Positions 1-12,224 of a DNA stretch of 64,000 nucleotides are shown piece by piece. A program made the position numbers and the translations under genes. The DNA is from Calliopum simillimum (lineage: Eukaryota > Arthropoda > Insecta > Diptera > Lauxaniidae). Location: the NCBI GenBank assembly GCA_951812925.1, contig OX638371.1:49264101-49328100 (forward strand), read 5' to 3'. Positions within the stretch are counted from its first letter, which is position 1, and every line of letters starts with the position of its first letter. Under the pieces are notes generated by a model. That model was not told where the DNA came from. It made no database searches and worked only from the letters and a program-made list of their open reading frames with translations.

Positions 1-1082
1 ACGTCAAAGTAAAACAAAAGTTACGAGTTTACTGAAGAAGAACGTCTGTCTGACTGTTGCATTTGCTGCCGCATTTTTTTATTTGCATAAAATAACTTGT
101 GCAATTTTTATTTTTTATTGGTATTCCCATATTCGTTGCAGAAAATTTGTGCAGTTTTGGTTTTTTTAATAAATTATTTTATTTTATGCTTGTTTTTTGA
201 GTTATCTATCCAAATCTGATGCATTCGTTAAGTTGTCACATACATTTTTATTCGCCGGATTTTGGCATTTGCGGTGAACGAATTTTAGCCGACTCGGCAG
301 CCATGCTTCTTCGTTTCCACATTCGCTTGATTTTGACATTTGAAGTGTGGTCGTGTTAGCGTTTTTGCATAGGCAAATTAACATATTCGTTAACCATGCT
401 ATGAAAAATTTAGTCGAGTTGGTTCGTTTGCAAAATTTTGCCGACTCGCGAACGGGTGTAGGGCCCTATATATAGTGGAATAATAAAGTATTAAATTATA
501 CTTTTAGCCAAAAAATGTGTAACCATTTTTAATTCATAATTGTAATAAAATAAAATAAAAATTTTTTTATTTCTTTGACTAACACGTCATAATTAACGTT
601 AAAGTAATTAACACAAAATTTTAAACATAAATTTATCTTATCTTATTTTTTTTTTTTTTTTGTATTTATTTGAACTTTACAGCAAGGAATTTAAGGCACA
701 ATTTACTTTACAACATAATTTAATTGGCTTTTAAGAAAAATACCCTTAGTTGAAATTGGACTAGCCGTTCTCTCTACAGATGAGTTTAAGTGAAGTCTTA
801 TCTAGAAAAATAGTTTTTTTTTTTTCGAAAACGGCAATACTGCATGAGTGAAAATTTTTTTTTTTTTTATATTTTTTAGTTCAGCACGCTCTAAGTAACC
901 AAAATAAATTTCAATCGTCCGATTCGCAATTTTTGCTGTAAAGCTGTGATTATACCTAAGGTGATGTCAAAACACTTATGCCACCGTACATTTTTACTTC
1001 TGGCTCATTAGTTTTTTTATTAAGGAGTGAATATTTAAAAATTTATGTTCTATACAAAACTATGTATGCAACTTATATATGA
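1..1082. other. AT-rich gene-free DNA
   Basis: AT-rich sequence with homopolymer T and A runs. The only open frame of note (202-384, minus) shows no recognisable domain. I see no RNA gene or transposon terminus here. Confidence 0.5.
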
Positions 1083-1432
1083 ATGGGTTTATTTGAAAGT
1101 GGAATAAGTCCAATTCCGGAAAAATTGAGTTTATGGTAGTTATAGCTAGCTATATATATCCTCTTTTTATATTGAAAATTACAGACTCGTTAGACCACGA
1201 TTTCATCATAAATTACTCAAAAGAACTTTTCATGAAAAGCATTTTTACAAAAATGATTTTTTTGAAAGTGGAATAAGTCCATTTTTTCATCTACTGCTAT
1301 GCAGAAGATTTTGCTTTTAAATTAATTTCAAAATATTGGGCAGCGTTATTAAACTGGTGTTAAGTGTTTACCACTGTAAATTAATCAAATTTTGTTATGC
1401 TGTAAAAATTTTTACAAGTGTAATAGAAAATA

Positions 1433-1907
1433 GTTGAGTTTTTTTTGGTCTGAATGGACTTATTCCACTTTCATTTATAATAAATTTAAAAATTTGTTAT
1501 ACTTTTGTATGACTTATTCCATTTTTACTCATAAAATATTTTGTAAATAAAAGCAAAGGAAAATTAAAACTTAGAAAAATTTTACTTTAAAAACTGTTGT
1601 TGTTTCTTTTCCTTTCTTTTTGCTCAAGTAGGGCTCTGAAAATTAGTTAGAACAACAACAAAAACAAAAAGTTGAGTTTTTTTGGTCTGAATGGACTTAT
1701 TTCACTTTCATTTATAATAAATTTAAAAATTTGTTATACTTTTGCATGACTTATTCCATTTTTACTCATAAAATATTTTGTAAATAAAAGCAAAGGAAAA
1801 TTAAAACTTAGAAAAATTTTACTTTAAAAACTGTTGTGGTTTCTTTTCCTTTCTTTTTGCTCAAGTAGGGCTCTGAAAATTAGTTACAACAACAACAAAA
1901 ACAAAAA
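1433..1907. repeat. Tandem duplication, two units of about 238 bp
   Basis: Units 1433-1670 and 1671-1907 are nearly identical; both begin GTTGAGTTTTTTT and end in ACAACAACAAAAACAAAAA. The matching right arm (6262-6360) has only part of one unit, so the duplication arose after the palindrome formed, or the right arm lost sequence. Confidence 0.8.
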
Positions 1908-2116
1908 GTTATTGTCGGACCTACTTTCGGAGATATAGCCATCGGAAGATCGAGATATATTTTTTATAAAAATTATTATAAGTTGGGAACCCCTAAAAGG
2001 ATTTTAATAATATTAGTGTCATACGAAAGATATGTTAATTTGTTAATAAAATCTACCTACAAAAAATTTTGATCCGAGTTGTGGTTTTAGAGATATTGCA
2101 AATTTTCAGAAATTTT

Positions 2117-5100
2117 ACCCTGCGGGTAAGGGGTCAGAATATGCCCGAGGTAAGCATGCCTGTCGTAAAAGGCGACTAAAAGCGGGTGACCAGCCAGGGT
2201 GTGGAAGGGTGTAGCGTTGGACAGCGTTGCGCCTCGAAAGAAAAACCCACAATGCCCGTAACTGGCACTGACAAGGCGAGTCGATGCCGCCTTAAAATAA
2301 GCATCTTGTCGAAATCCTGAAGCGTCTGATCCAGAGTGGGCGGCTCCCAGGTCAGCGTCTGTTCCAGATTGGACGGCTGAAATTAAAAGTGAATTTGGCC
2401 ACTATATTTGCAGCGCTTGCCGGATCCAGCTTTAAGCTTATAACTTACTGCGTGGGGCGTTGCCGAGAAGATTATACTAATGAAGCATGGATCGGAAAAC
2501 GATGGGAAATAACTCTCCAAGTGGTACCCACCAGAGTGTGGTTAATCCACCTGCCTCGGCAGCATGCACATCGGATTTGGAGGTGCAAGAAACATGCATA
2601 GTTAGGAATGATTCTCCTATAACTGGAACCAATATGGTTTCTCAAAATTTTAAAATCCTTTCGATGAAAACTCGAACACGCATCGGCTCTTGGAATGTCC
2701 GAACTCTAAATGAACCAGGCAAAATACACCAAGCCGTTAGAGAACTCCACAAATTCAACCTTGAGATATTGGGATTAAGCGAGTGTAGATGGAACGGTGC
2801 CGGCGAATATGTACTTCCTGACGGCGAAAAATTTCTATACTCCGGTAGATCGCAAGATGACATCCACAGGGATGGAGTTGGATTTTTGCTAAGTAAAACT
2901 GCAGTAAAGGCAGTAATGGAATGGAAACCTGTAAACGAAAGACTCATTTGGTGCAGATTTCGAACCCCCGCAAGAAATATTACCATCTTCCAAGCATACG
3001 CGCCCACAGAGTTGGCAGAGAGAGAAACCAAAGATGAATTCTACAGCCAGCTCGCTGCAGCAATAAACAGTGCTCACAAGAACGACATCATAATGGTTAT
3101 GGGCGATTTGAATGCCAAAGTAGGCTCAGAAAACCTTAACCTAGAGCACGTGATTGGAAGACATGGCTTGGGTGCGAGAAACGACAATGGAGAGCTTCTC
3201 ATTGACGCCTGCAATACAGCCGGTCTTGTCGTTGGAGGTACGCTATTCCCACACAAAAAATGCCATAAAGCTACTTGGGTGTCTCCAAACAACACCACTG
3301 AAAACCAAATCGACCACTTCTGCATTAGCAGAAAATGGAGAGGGAGTCTTCTGGACGTACGAGTAAAGAGGGCCGCTGACATAGGCTCCGACCACCATCT
3401 TCTCGTCGCGGTCATTCGACTAAAACTTGCCGCTAATAAACGTCCCAGCGAACAATCTGTAGCAAAAAAATTCGACGTGCTTAAGCTTAAGAACGATGAG
3501 GTACGCAGATCTTTCGTAGAAGAACTTAAAACAGTTCCGTTCGATTGTGGTGGAAGTATTGAAACATCATGGAGGGCCGCTAAGGCTGCGTTCTTAAACT
3601 CCAGTGAAAAAATACTTGGGTTTCGACCCTCGAACAAGAAGCACTGGATGAGCGAGGAAACGTGGGGTCTTGTCGAAAAAAGAAGAAGCGCGAAAAAACT
3701 GAGAGACGACGCTAAAACTAGAGCGCAAAAGAACGTCGCCGAAAAGGTCTTTAACTCTCTCAATAAAGAAGTCAGGCGATCGTGCAGACAAGACAAAAGA
3801 AGAATGTATAACGACCTCGCGAGCGAAGCCGAAAGCGCTGCAAATGCTCAAAATCTCAGGCAGCTTTACGATATCACCCGCAGATTATCAGGCAGAAAAC
3901 TCCAACAGAGCCGCCCTATCAAAGACAAAAACGGAAATCTCTTAACATCTGCAGACGACCAACTAAACAGATGGAAAGAGTATTTTTGCGATATACTAAA
4001 TCCCATGTCTACCACATCCCTGCAACCAGAATCACCAACTACAACTGCCGCAATGACTCGCAGTAGTAGTCGAATACAAACACCGCCGCCTACAATTGAT
4101 GAAATTGTGAAAGCTATCCAAAGCATGAAAAACAACAAGGCCGCCGGTATAGATCAAATAACAGCTGAACTGCTAAAGGCATGCCCCGTAACATCAGCTA
4201 AAATTCTCCATCCTCTGCTCAACAAAATCTGGAGTGAAGAGCGTTTGCCAGAAGATTGGCTACATGGCATGTTAGTCAAATTACCGAAAAAAGGTGACCT
4301 AAGCGAGTGCCGAAACTATAGAGGCATCACCTTGCTCTCAGTTCCATCAAAAGTACTGACGAAAGTGCTTCTGAGCAGGGTAAGCGAAAAACTTGATTCA
4401 GCCATTCGAAAGCAGCAAGCAGGATTCCGGCGAAACAGATCATGCGTGGATCAAATCAACACGCTCAGAATAATTGTCGAACAATCATGCGAGTGGCGTG
4501 CTGCACTTCAACTTGTCTTCGTTGACTATAGCACTGCCTTTGACAGTGTCTCCCGAGAAAACATCTGGGCGTCACTGCAACGAAGAGGTATTGCCGCAAA
4601 GGCCATAAACTTAGTACGTGCACAATATGAAGGCTTTAAATGCAGTGTGTTACACAACGGGTTGTTGTCACCGACATTCACCACTAATTCAGGCGTACGG
4701 CAGGGGTGTTTACTATCACCATCACTCTTCCTTATCGTTCTTGATGATATCCTAGATAAAGCTCTTAATAAGGCCAAAAGGGGTATTCAATGGAACTTTA
4801 CCGAACATCTGGAAGATCTCGACTACGCTGACGACATCTGCCTCTTATCGTCCAAACATTCAGATATGCAAAGCAAAATTGAAGACCTTGTCTTGGAATC
4901 ACAAAAGGCCGGCCTAAAAATCAACGTATCCAAGACTAAAAGCATGAAGCTAAACGCAAGCAATGACATGACGTTTAAAGCTGGCAGTGATGACATCGGA
5001 AACGTCGATAGCTTCACGTATCTAGGCAGCATTATCTCCATGGATGGTGGAGCAAAAGAGGATATCAACTCAAGAATAGCAAAAGCAAAAGGCGCGTTTG

Positions 5101-5621
5101 CTCAACTGAACAAAATATGGTCTTCATCCGTTATATCCACCAAAACGAGAGTGCGCATTTTTGATTCGAATGTGAAATCGGTTTTGTTATATGGGTGCGA
5201 AACATGGCTTGTTACTGAACAACTAACAAACAAGCTGCAAGTATTCGTCAACAAATGCTTAAGGCGTATATTAAAGGTTTGGTGGCCTCGCACTATATCA
5301 AATGCCGAGCTACATCAAAAATGCAAACAGAAGGCTATAGCAAACGAGATCAAGCTGCGCAAATGGGGATGGATTGGTCACACTCTCCGGAAACCACACA
5401 GCGAAGTTTGTCGCCAGGCCCTTGAGTGGAATCCACAAGGCAGTAGAGGACGTGGTAGACCCAAAACCAACTGGAAAAGGTCGTTGGAAAAGGAAATCCA
5501 AGAATCGGGAAAATCGTGGCAAGAGATCAAAGTCATCGCAAGGGATCGTGACAAATGGAGAGATTTCATATTGGCCCTATGCTCCTCCTAGGAGTTAAAG
5601 GAGAATACATACATACATACA
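2117..5621 (+). mobile_element. Full-length RTE-like non-LTR retrotransposon
   Basis: A GC-richer block in an AT-rich setting. It starts at the point where the palindrome arm stops matching its partner and ends in a (CATA)n tail 30 bp after the stop codon. One long ORF with endonuclease and reverse transcriptase, no RNase H, a very short 3' UTR and a tetranucleotide tail are RTE-clade features. The 5' UTR holds the segment GGTAAGCATGCCTGTCGTAA and following bases. Four degraded relatives occur in this window (9310-9556, 14478-14611, 29584-30745, 35682-35838). The clade call rests on architecture and motifs; no phylogeny was possible. Confidence 0.8.
2487..5591 (+). CDS. RTE-like endonuclease/reverse transcriptase, 1034 aa, uninterrupted
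   Basis: Encodes the protein that nicks target DNA and copies the element RNA at the nick. An APE-type endonuclease comes first: WNVRTLN near residue 70, catalytic Glu99 in LSECRWNG, GDLNAK with Asp207, and SDHH with Asp302 and His303. A basic linker follows, then reverse transcriptase with NYRGITLLS, VDYSTAFDSV, SGVRQGCLLSP and the catalytic YADD at 780-783. The C-terminal part has LLYGCETW and RRILKVWWPR, without RNase H. Met1 at 2487 is the first in-frame ATG; an ATG at 2664 lies just before the endonuclease and may be the real start. No stop or frameshift, so the copy could be recent. The name craniofacial development protein 2-like, often given to such ORFs, would be misleading. Confidence 0.88.
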   Translation: MDRKTMGNNSPSGTHQSVVNPPASAACTSDLEVQETCIVRNDSPITGTNMVSQNFKILSMKTRTRIGSWNVRTLNEPGKIHQAVRELHKFNLEILGLSECRWNGAGEYVLPDGEKFLYSGRSQDDIHRDGVGFLLSKTAVKAVMEWKPVNERLIWCRFRTPARNITIFQAYAPTELAERETKDEFYSQLAAAINSAHKNDIIMVMGDLNAKVGSENLNLEHVIGRHGLGARNDNGELLIDACNTAGLVVGGTLFPHKKCHKATWVSPNNTTENQIDHFCISRKWRGSLLDVRVKRAADIGSDHHLLVAVIRLKLAANKRPSEQSVAKKFDVLKLKNDEVRRSFVEELKTVPFDCGGSIETSWRAAKAAFLNSSEKILGFRPSNKKHWMSEETWGLVEKRRSAKKLRDDAKTRAQKNVAEKVFNSLNKEVRRSCRQDKRRMYNDLASEAESAANAQNLRQLYDITRRLSGRKLQQSRPIKDKNGNLLTSADDQLNRWKEYFCDILNPMSTTSLQPESPTTTAAMTRSSSRIQTPPPTIDEIVKAIQSMKNNKAAGIDQITAELLKACPVTSAKILHPLLNKIWSEERLPEDWLHGMLVKLPKKGDLSECRNYRGITLLSVPSKVLTKVLLSRVSEKLDSAIRKQQAGFRRNRSCVDQINTLRIIVEQSCEWRAALQLVFVDYSTAFDSVSRENIWASLQRRGIAAKAINLVRAQYEGFKCSVLHNGLLSPTFTTNSGVRQGCLLSPSLFLIVLDDILDKALNKAKRGIQWNFTEHLEDLDYADDICLLSSKHSDMQSKIEDLVLESQKAGLKINVSKTKSMKLNASNDMTFKAGSDDIGNVDSFTYLGSIISMDGGAKEDINSRIAKAKGAFAQLNKIWSSSVISTKTRVRIFDSNVKSVLLYGCETWLVTEQLTNKLQVFVNKCLRRILKVWWPRTISNAELHQKCKQKAIANEIKLRKWGWIGHTLRKPHSEVCRQALEWNPQGSRGRGRPKTNWKRSLEKEIQESGKSWQEIKVIARDRDKWRDFILALCSS

Positions 5622-6590
5622 TAGTTTTAGTAACATATTATAAAAGTCCAATTTATTTGCTTTCATTTGACATGTTATTTGTACCTGATTTCTTGCATTA
5701 CGTATTTTTTTTATAGGAAAACAAAAAAGTAAGTTATTGAAAAACATCGAAAGAGTCTACAAGAATCGGAATTAATCGAAAACTATCTAAAAACATCGTT
5801 ATTGTTGTTTTTATTACTGTTATTGTTATTTTTGTTGTTGGTATTATTGTTGTTCTTGAAATGTTTTCCTAAATTTCATGAACATTTCTTTGGTTCACTT
5901 TTTTGTTTTCCTTTAAAAATATATGATAATGCAAGAAATCAGGTACAAATTACATGTCAAATGAAAGCAAATAAATTGGGCTTTTATAATATGTTACTAA
6001 AACTATGCGTTAATGATACAATTATTGAAAAAATAGTGCTTTTAAAAAAGAAAATGGTCAATATTTCTGAAAATTTGCAAAACCTCTAAAGCCACAACTC
6101 GGATTAAAATTTTTCGCAGGTCGATTTTGTAGCAAATTAACATATCTTTCGTATGACACTAATATTATTAAAATCCTTTTAGGGGTTCCCAACTTATAAT
6201 AATTTTTATAAAAAATATATCTCGATCTTCCGATGGCTATATCTCCGAAAGTAGGTCCGACAATGACTTTTTGTTTTTGTTGTTGTTGTAACTAATTTTC
6301 AGAGCCCTAATTGAGCAAAAAGAAAGGAAAAGAAACAACAACAGTTTTTAAAGTAAAACGCTGCCCAATATTTTTAAATTAAGTCGTACGCAAACCCTTT
6401 AATATCTCCGTTTATGAAAAAGTGGACTTATTCCACTTTCAAAAAAACCCATTTATATTATGCTGCTTTTCTTGATATGTAAATATTTATCGTATAAGTA
6501 TATAAAATACACAGATTTTTTTTTTTTTGTCAAAATAGATTTGCTTATGACTGACATTCTTTTGTGTGAGATATGATCCAATTTGACAAC

Positions 6591-9060
6591 ATATCGAGAC
6601 CTTAGAGCGCTATAGTCCTATCTCCATTTTTCCAATTGTTGGGAAATGCAAAAAGAAGATTTCAAACAGTGGTTATTAAGGATTGGCTGCTATTTTGATA
6701 TAACGATATATGCAATATTTTTACCTATAGCATATTTTAACATAATTGAATGTGTAATAGTTGAATTGGACATCTTTTTTTTTCCTGAAATCATTTTTGC
6801 TCGCCACTGTAGTTTTGCAAAAGATGCAATATTCCATATTTTACTGCATAACCATCAGGCGCAAATTTAATGCTCTCAACTATCATAATTTTTTTTTTTT
6901 TGAGAAACTGAGAATCATTTCGGTAAACAATTTGTTTCTGCATAAAGTACATAGGCAAATGTCCCGTAAAATCAGGCAATTGGGCTTTTGCATAAAACTT
7001 GGAATTTGCGTACGGTTGACAATAAAAAATTTTAAGAAGGTGAGTTAGTTTTTAACATACATAGTACCGCCGCAAGACGTTAAGCACAAACCCGTATCGA
7101 AAATCGGAAAATTAAATAAAATTTCGCAACTGTACCATGTACAAAAATTTTAAAAGTTATTTCGCGGAAAATAAAATTATTGAGGACCAGAACAAAATTT
7201 CAGAGAAAATATCCTATTCATTTGGAAACCATCGCAAAAGCCGAGAATTCCAAGGATTTTGAATGTCCCAGATGATCTATATGACTGCTGGCTATACCTA
7301 TGTTCCGATTGTCCGAGAAGTTCCTGCAACCGATAATTTTTGATTCAACTTAAAAATAAATACACTTTTGTTCCTTGCCGAAATAAAAATTAAACCCGGA
7401 TAATTTAAAGAGTTAAAAAAAAAAAAAATTAAGAAATTCATAAAATTTGTGGTTTTGAAAAATTAAGAAAATTTAATTAAAGTTAAAAATGAAAAAAAAA
7501 ATAATAAATTAATAATTAAATGAAAGGCTAAAAGATAGTGAAGTGTTAGAATAGTAAAATATAATTGTATAAAAAAAAATATATATACCTATATGTATAT
7601 TGTTCAAAGGTTTATGTTTCTTTAAACATAAATTTCTGAGTGTCTTATATAAGAAAAAGAGAGAATAATTACATTAAAATTTGAAAAATACTACTAACTA
7701 AACTTTAAATATAAAAAAAAAACCCTAATCTGCAACCTCAACATTGGTGTATCAAATATACTGGCCAGCAGACGGACATCAATGGTAAGTTTTCATTTCA
7801 TATATAATTTTCATTTAGTTTTCATCAAGCTTTAATGTAATACAAAAAAATGAAAAGAATTTAATACTTAATAATTAAAACAAATTTTAAATGAAATACA
7901 TTAGTATTAGTACTTAATGTCCTTCACTACCTTTTAGAGCAGAGAAAATTTGAAAATTGCATATGTGTTAGTTTTGCTAAGATAAATATTAGTTTAAAAG
8001 TTCATAAAATGTTAATCTAAAATGTTAAAATTCTACAAAGAAAGTTACAGAGTAACTTAAGTTTAGTTGACATAACGTAGGGTTAAATGTTAATTGCCAA
8101 AACGTAAAGCTAATGAAAAGAGTTTTGTTTTGTTTTGTTTAGCAAAAGCTCTCTCTCAATTACTTGTAAACTCAATTCGCTGTATTTTCAATATTTTGAT
8201 TTTGTTAATTAAGCTAGGCTTTGATAATTATTTCTTTGCCATGTGTTAAGAATATGAATTTGGAAAACAAAACAAAAACAAGAAAATGTAAATTTGTAAA
8301 TTGGTATGATTTCCGGTTCCTTTTTTTTAAAAAAGACAGGTTTTGTTTTTTTTAATTTTGATTAACGTAACTTTTCGCTTTAAGCACGTAGAATTTTTTT
8401 GCTAACGACCAAGCTACATTTTAGCAGCAACACCTCACCCCCGGTTGCCGACGAGCTAAGCCGCACCAGTACGTGCTGACCGTTGTCACAAATGTAGGCC
8501 TGATTTAGTCGGTTTCGTTACAAATGTTTTTAACCAATTTTATTAATTTCTAACGAAATCCCAGCCAATTTATAGTATGTCATTACTTTTGCCCTTATAT
8601 AGAATTCCACTACTATTGAAATAAACGAAGTGTTTAGTACATTTTTTGAATTTTTTCCACTAAAATGTCGTAATAAGTCATGAAACGCGTAGAAAACACG
8701 AAAAAAAGAATTTTTTTTTTTTTGAATTTTTGGTTCCGACAAACAAGAGTGGAGCCAAATTTGTTCACTAAAATGTCGCAAAAAGTCATGAAACGCGAAG
8801 AAAATGCGAAAAAACGAAGAGTTTTTTTTTTAAATGTGGCTTATTTGAATATTCAGTGGAGATAGGACAGTAGCGCTCTTGAAAAAATTACAGTTTGGAG
8901 ATAGGATTTTTTTTAATTTTGGTGTTTTAGTGGTATTTTGACATCACACAGTTTTCCACACGGTAAAGAAGCCCACAATGTTGCCATAACTGCAAAAATC
9001 TCAAAATCTCAAAATCGCAAAAAGTGGAGATATGACTATAGCGCTCTAAGGTATCGATAT
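6591..9060. mobile_element. 2.5-kb element with about 45-bp terminal inverted repeats, no transposase
   Basis: The left end ATATCGAGACCTTAGAGCGC and the complement of the right end ATATCGATACCTTAGAGCGC match, and the similarity runs on through CTATAGTC-TATCTCC for about 45 bp. The motif GGAGATAGGA with AGCGCTC recurs near 8860-8915, as subterminal repeats do. I recognise no coding region; the longest frames are short and lack motifs. An internally deleted copy lies at 37384-37680. It is probably a non-autonomous DNA transposon. The superfamily is unknown because I cannot define a target duplication. Confidence 0.65.
8658..8815. repeat. Direct repeat, period 108 bp, inside the 2.5-kb element
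   Basis: CACTAAAATGTCG followed by AAGTCATGAAACGCG occurs at 8658 and again at 8766 with a few differences. The surrounding poly-A/poly-T stretches are also shared. Confidence 0.75.
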
Positions 9061-9309
9061 GCAATACTAGTTTGATTACAAAATTTAGTTTTAATTTGTT
9101 TGTAATAAAAGTTTATCTATGCTTTCACTGACACATTAGCATTGCCAGCTAATTTTATAGCGAATAAGAGCTGGCTCACAAGACAGACAAAATTCTCATT
9201 CTCATAGCATACTGAGAAACGATCAATATAAATTTATCATATTTCAAATCAAAAGCGCGTTGGTACTTTCATTAGTACTATACAAGCAAAATAAAGTCAA
9301 TAAACTAAC
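9061..9309. other. No recognised feature
   Basis: AT-rich. It ends in AATAAAGTCAATAAACT, which recalls the end of an LTR, but I can find no partner LTR or integrity signal. Confidence 0.3.
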
Positions 9310-9556
9310 TTCATGCAGAATTTTAGCTGATGTAATGGGGCATGCTTTTAACAGTTCAGCAGTTATTTGTTCTATGCCAGCGACCTTGTTGTATTCATGC
9401 TTTTCACGCTTTCATCGGTTGTAGGTTTCATCCTTGGCTTCTCTCTCTGCCAATTCGGTGGGCGTGTATGCTTGGAAGATGGTAATATTTCTAGCGGGGT
9501 TTGAAATCTGCACCAAATGAGCCTTTCGTTTACAGGTTTCCATTCCATTCGGTAGA
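9310..9556 (-). pseudogene. Internally deleted antisense fragment of the RTE LINE
   Basis: Read on the minus strand, 9556-9428 matches the endonuclease part of the 2117-5621 LINE (about its bases 2920-3035). The next stretch, down to 9312, matches the start of the reverse transcriptase (about 4090-4216, around NNKAAGIDQITAELLKAC). About 1.05 kb between them is missing, and the junction falls at a short shared GATGAA. Colinear order on one strand argues for a single deleted insertion rather than two insertions. Confidence 0.8.
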
Positions 9557-11280
9557 AGGCATCATACTCTTACACTTCATTATGATTTCGTGTGCTCACA
9601 AGTTAGAGCAACCGAGTACACTTTTACCCTGTAAATTACTTTTGTGCAAATTTTAATCGCCGTCAGAAAATCTGTCAATAGTCAAAACGTTCGAATGTGT
9701 GTGTGTGTACATTCGTACATAACGTGGGGTTTACGTGCAACGGTGGATGCAGCATATATGGCGATGAAATCTTATGTGGATTGAATGGAAGAGTATTCTC
9801 TTGAACGTATTGAACGCATGCAGATCGGCCATAGAACTTGACTGTTAATCCCAACAGTTGCAAAAACATCGCCTCTTAACATAAAAGTTCGTTAAATGGC
9901 CATATTCCAATATTTTCAAAAACACTTGTAATGTTTTTATCACAAGATTGAAAATTTTAGACATTTTCAGAATATTGTATGTAGTAGGGGTTTTTTATTG
10001 GTTATTTGCAACCCAATTGTGAAATGCAATTTTCAGTTTTGAATTAAAAGGGTCAAGCAAGCCTAAGTATAATGGTTGAGGACGGTGTGGTCGTAGGGAA
10101 AGATAGACTATCCCGTTGCATCTATTGACACATGACTTTCAGAGCCGACTAGCCGTAAATTAAGGTTATCTTTGGAGAAGTTACAGCGTATGTTTTTGGA
10201 CGTGATTCCGTAATTCAATTAAAATTACGCTTCATAAGGATAAACTCGTGTATACGAATGTACCCCTAACTACTATTTGTACGAATGCGCCCAAACTGAT
10301 CTATATAGGTAAATACACAGTAAAAAAGCATATCTGTTTATAAACAAGCAGAAGTAATATTTAATTTTAGCAAAAAATTATTACCATTCAACGATGTTGA
10401 ATTCAGATAAGAAAATTACTTTCGCACTGGAAAAACACACAAATACTTTTTCTGGCCAAGTCAACAATCGTACCACTGCTATATTTCACTAGCTAAATAG
10501 TTGCAAAAGCACCAATATTAGATACAAGAACGGACATGCTATCGTCTATAATTTTCTAAATAAGGCCACTGTACGAAGTGTCCCGTGTACGAATCTATCC
10601 CGTCTTCCCCTATCAGTTATTTTTTTACTAAGTAATTTAGATAAATAATAATATTGGCAAAGGATATCTGTTGTTCGGCTTTTTTTTTTTTTTTTTGTAA
10701 AAGTCTCTTAAATAATCTACGTTTTCTTACTTCTTATCAGGAAGCATTCCATCTGCAAGGCATATTGTTACCATTCTTGCATGGTCAGCCAGAGTCCTAT
10801 AGTCCGTATCAAGAGTTTTTTCATGAAAAAAGTTTCCAGTGTAGCATGGACTTTTTGACACCTAAAGATAAATAGAAACGTTAATAAATATTTGTTAAAA
10901 TAAAAAGCATAGTATCGCATAGCTTCAAAATAATTTTGAAGAGAATGAGTTCCAAAGTAATACATCGGCTGAAAAGTCTGTGGTCTGACACACAGTAAGT
11001 ACTAACTATCATAAGGTAGCTGTCAAAATTTGGTGCCGTTGACAAAAGTGAACTACACTTCTTCCTGGATGAACGCCATATGTCTGAAAATAGCGATTCC
11101 TGCACTTTAAATCAAGGATAACTCAGACCCGGTAGGAAAAAACGATTACCAGATTCGGTGTCAGCGACCCCGAATTAGTCAAAAGAACGAGATCAAATTC
11201 AGATTGGTTTCCCCTCGATTTATTGTTAAGAAATATTTGTAAACAATTTAACGAAAAGGTATTGCTAAAAACCCGTTTTT
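9557..11280. other. Unannotated AT-rich stretch
   Basis: I find no gene, TIR or repeat partner here. A short GT run lies near 9697. The short frames at 10654-10875 and 10881-11105 carry no recognisable motifs. Confidence 0.35.
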
Positions 11281-12224
11281 ATACCTTACACCCAGGGTAT
11301 ATTCACTTTGTCCTTCCGTTTGTAACGCAGAGGAGGCGTGGCAGGTATGAAAAAGTATATATATTCTTGATCAGCGTCACCTCCTGAGTCGATATATGGG
11401 TGTGCGTGGAATTAAATTTTTTGGAAAAAATGAGCAACATAATTCAATGAAATTCGGTATTCTGCCTTCGTCGTTAAAGTTAGCTCGGGGGATTGAAAAT
11501 GAGCAAAATCGGTCAACGGACACGCCTACCGCCCATACAAAAAATATATTCAAAATGCAATAATAGGAGCATTATTTACAATAACAGAAGCAAAATACAC
11601 ATAAATTCTATAGATAGTAAGTACAAGCTCTGAGCAAAAACTAGGCGAATTCGGACTAGAGGCCGTGGCACCTCCCATATAAACAAAAGTTTCAAAATGT
11701 TATACTGAAAGCGTTTTTAGCTCTGAGAAAAAACTAGGCGAACTCGAACAATAGGGCGTGGCACCTCTCACATAAGCAAAAGTTTCAAAATGGTATACGT
11801 AAAGTGCTTTTTTGATAATCCAACAATATTTCAACCAAACACTAAAAACATTATTTGCAAACTCTGAGCAAAAAATAGGCGAAGCAGGACTAGAGGGCGT
11901 AGCACCTCCCATATAATCGAAAGTTTCAAAATGCTATACTGAAAGGTTTTTTTAAGAAAACCTAACCGAATTTCACTCAACCACTCAGAACAGTAAATGC
12001 GTGCTCTACGCAAAATCTAGGTAAACTCGGAGATGAGGGCGTGGAATTTCCCATAGAAGCAATTAGTTCTTATACTCTCCTAGGAGTTGCGGAAGAATAC
12101 AACAATTTATTTTAATAAAAACTTGTAAATTGCATAGTATTTATCAACTAAGTATATAATATACTTGAAATGCAGTGTAGGGTATTTAGTTTTTGGCCAG
12201 GACAAAGATACCGCCTTTACTTGT
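11281..12224 (+). mobile_element. DINE-1/mini-me-like (Helentron-associated) element, copy 1
   Basis: Begins ATACCTTACACCCAGGGTAT, a near-palindromic hairpin, and contains the core TATATATTCTTGATCAGC, a sequence typical of dipteran mini-me/DINE-1 repeats. About four degenerate units with GGGCGTGGCACCTCCC follow, and it ends GGCCAGG... ACTTGT. The proto-microsatellite after the core is lost. Near 12073-12098 it carries CTCCTAGGAGTTGCGGAAG, which resembles the 3' tail of the RTE LINE and may be a tiny 5'-truncated LINE insertion. No protein is expected; mobilisation would need a Helentron Rep/helicase in trans. Confidence 0.65.

Larger units (their letters stand above)
1083..6457. repeat. Long imperfect palindrome (fold-back element) split by an RTE LINE
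   Basis: The left arm (about 1083-2116, resuming 5622-5735) is the reverse complement of the right arm (about 5893-6457), with a loop at about 5736-5892. Shared landmarks are ATTGGGCAGCG near 1334 and its complement near 6360, the block at 1915-2110 against 6064-6262, and the outer motif GAAAGTGGAATAAGTCC near 1095 and 1264 against its complement near 6430. The left arm is longer because of a local tandem duplication and extra sequence. No coding capacity of its own is visible. It is probably a non-autonomous DNA element. Outer limits are uncertain by tens of bases and I found no convincing target duplication. Confidence 0.65.

Noticed and set aside
3074..3796. 240-codon minus-strand ORF
   Set aside because: Shadow of the RTE ORF on the opposite strand.
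8100..8500. GC-richer stretch near 8430-8470 as an exon
   Set aside because: No open frame of useful length or splice signals; lies inside the 2.5-kb TIR element.
10654..11105. Short ORFs of 65-74 codons on both strands
   Set aside because: Overlapping on opposite strands, no motifs, AT-rich context.
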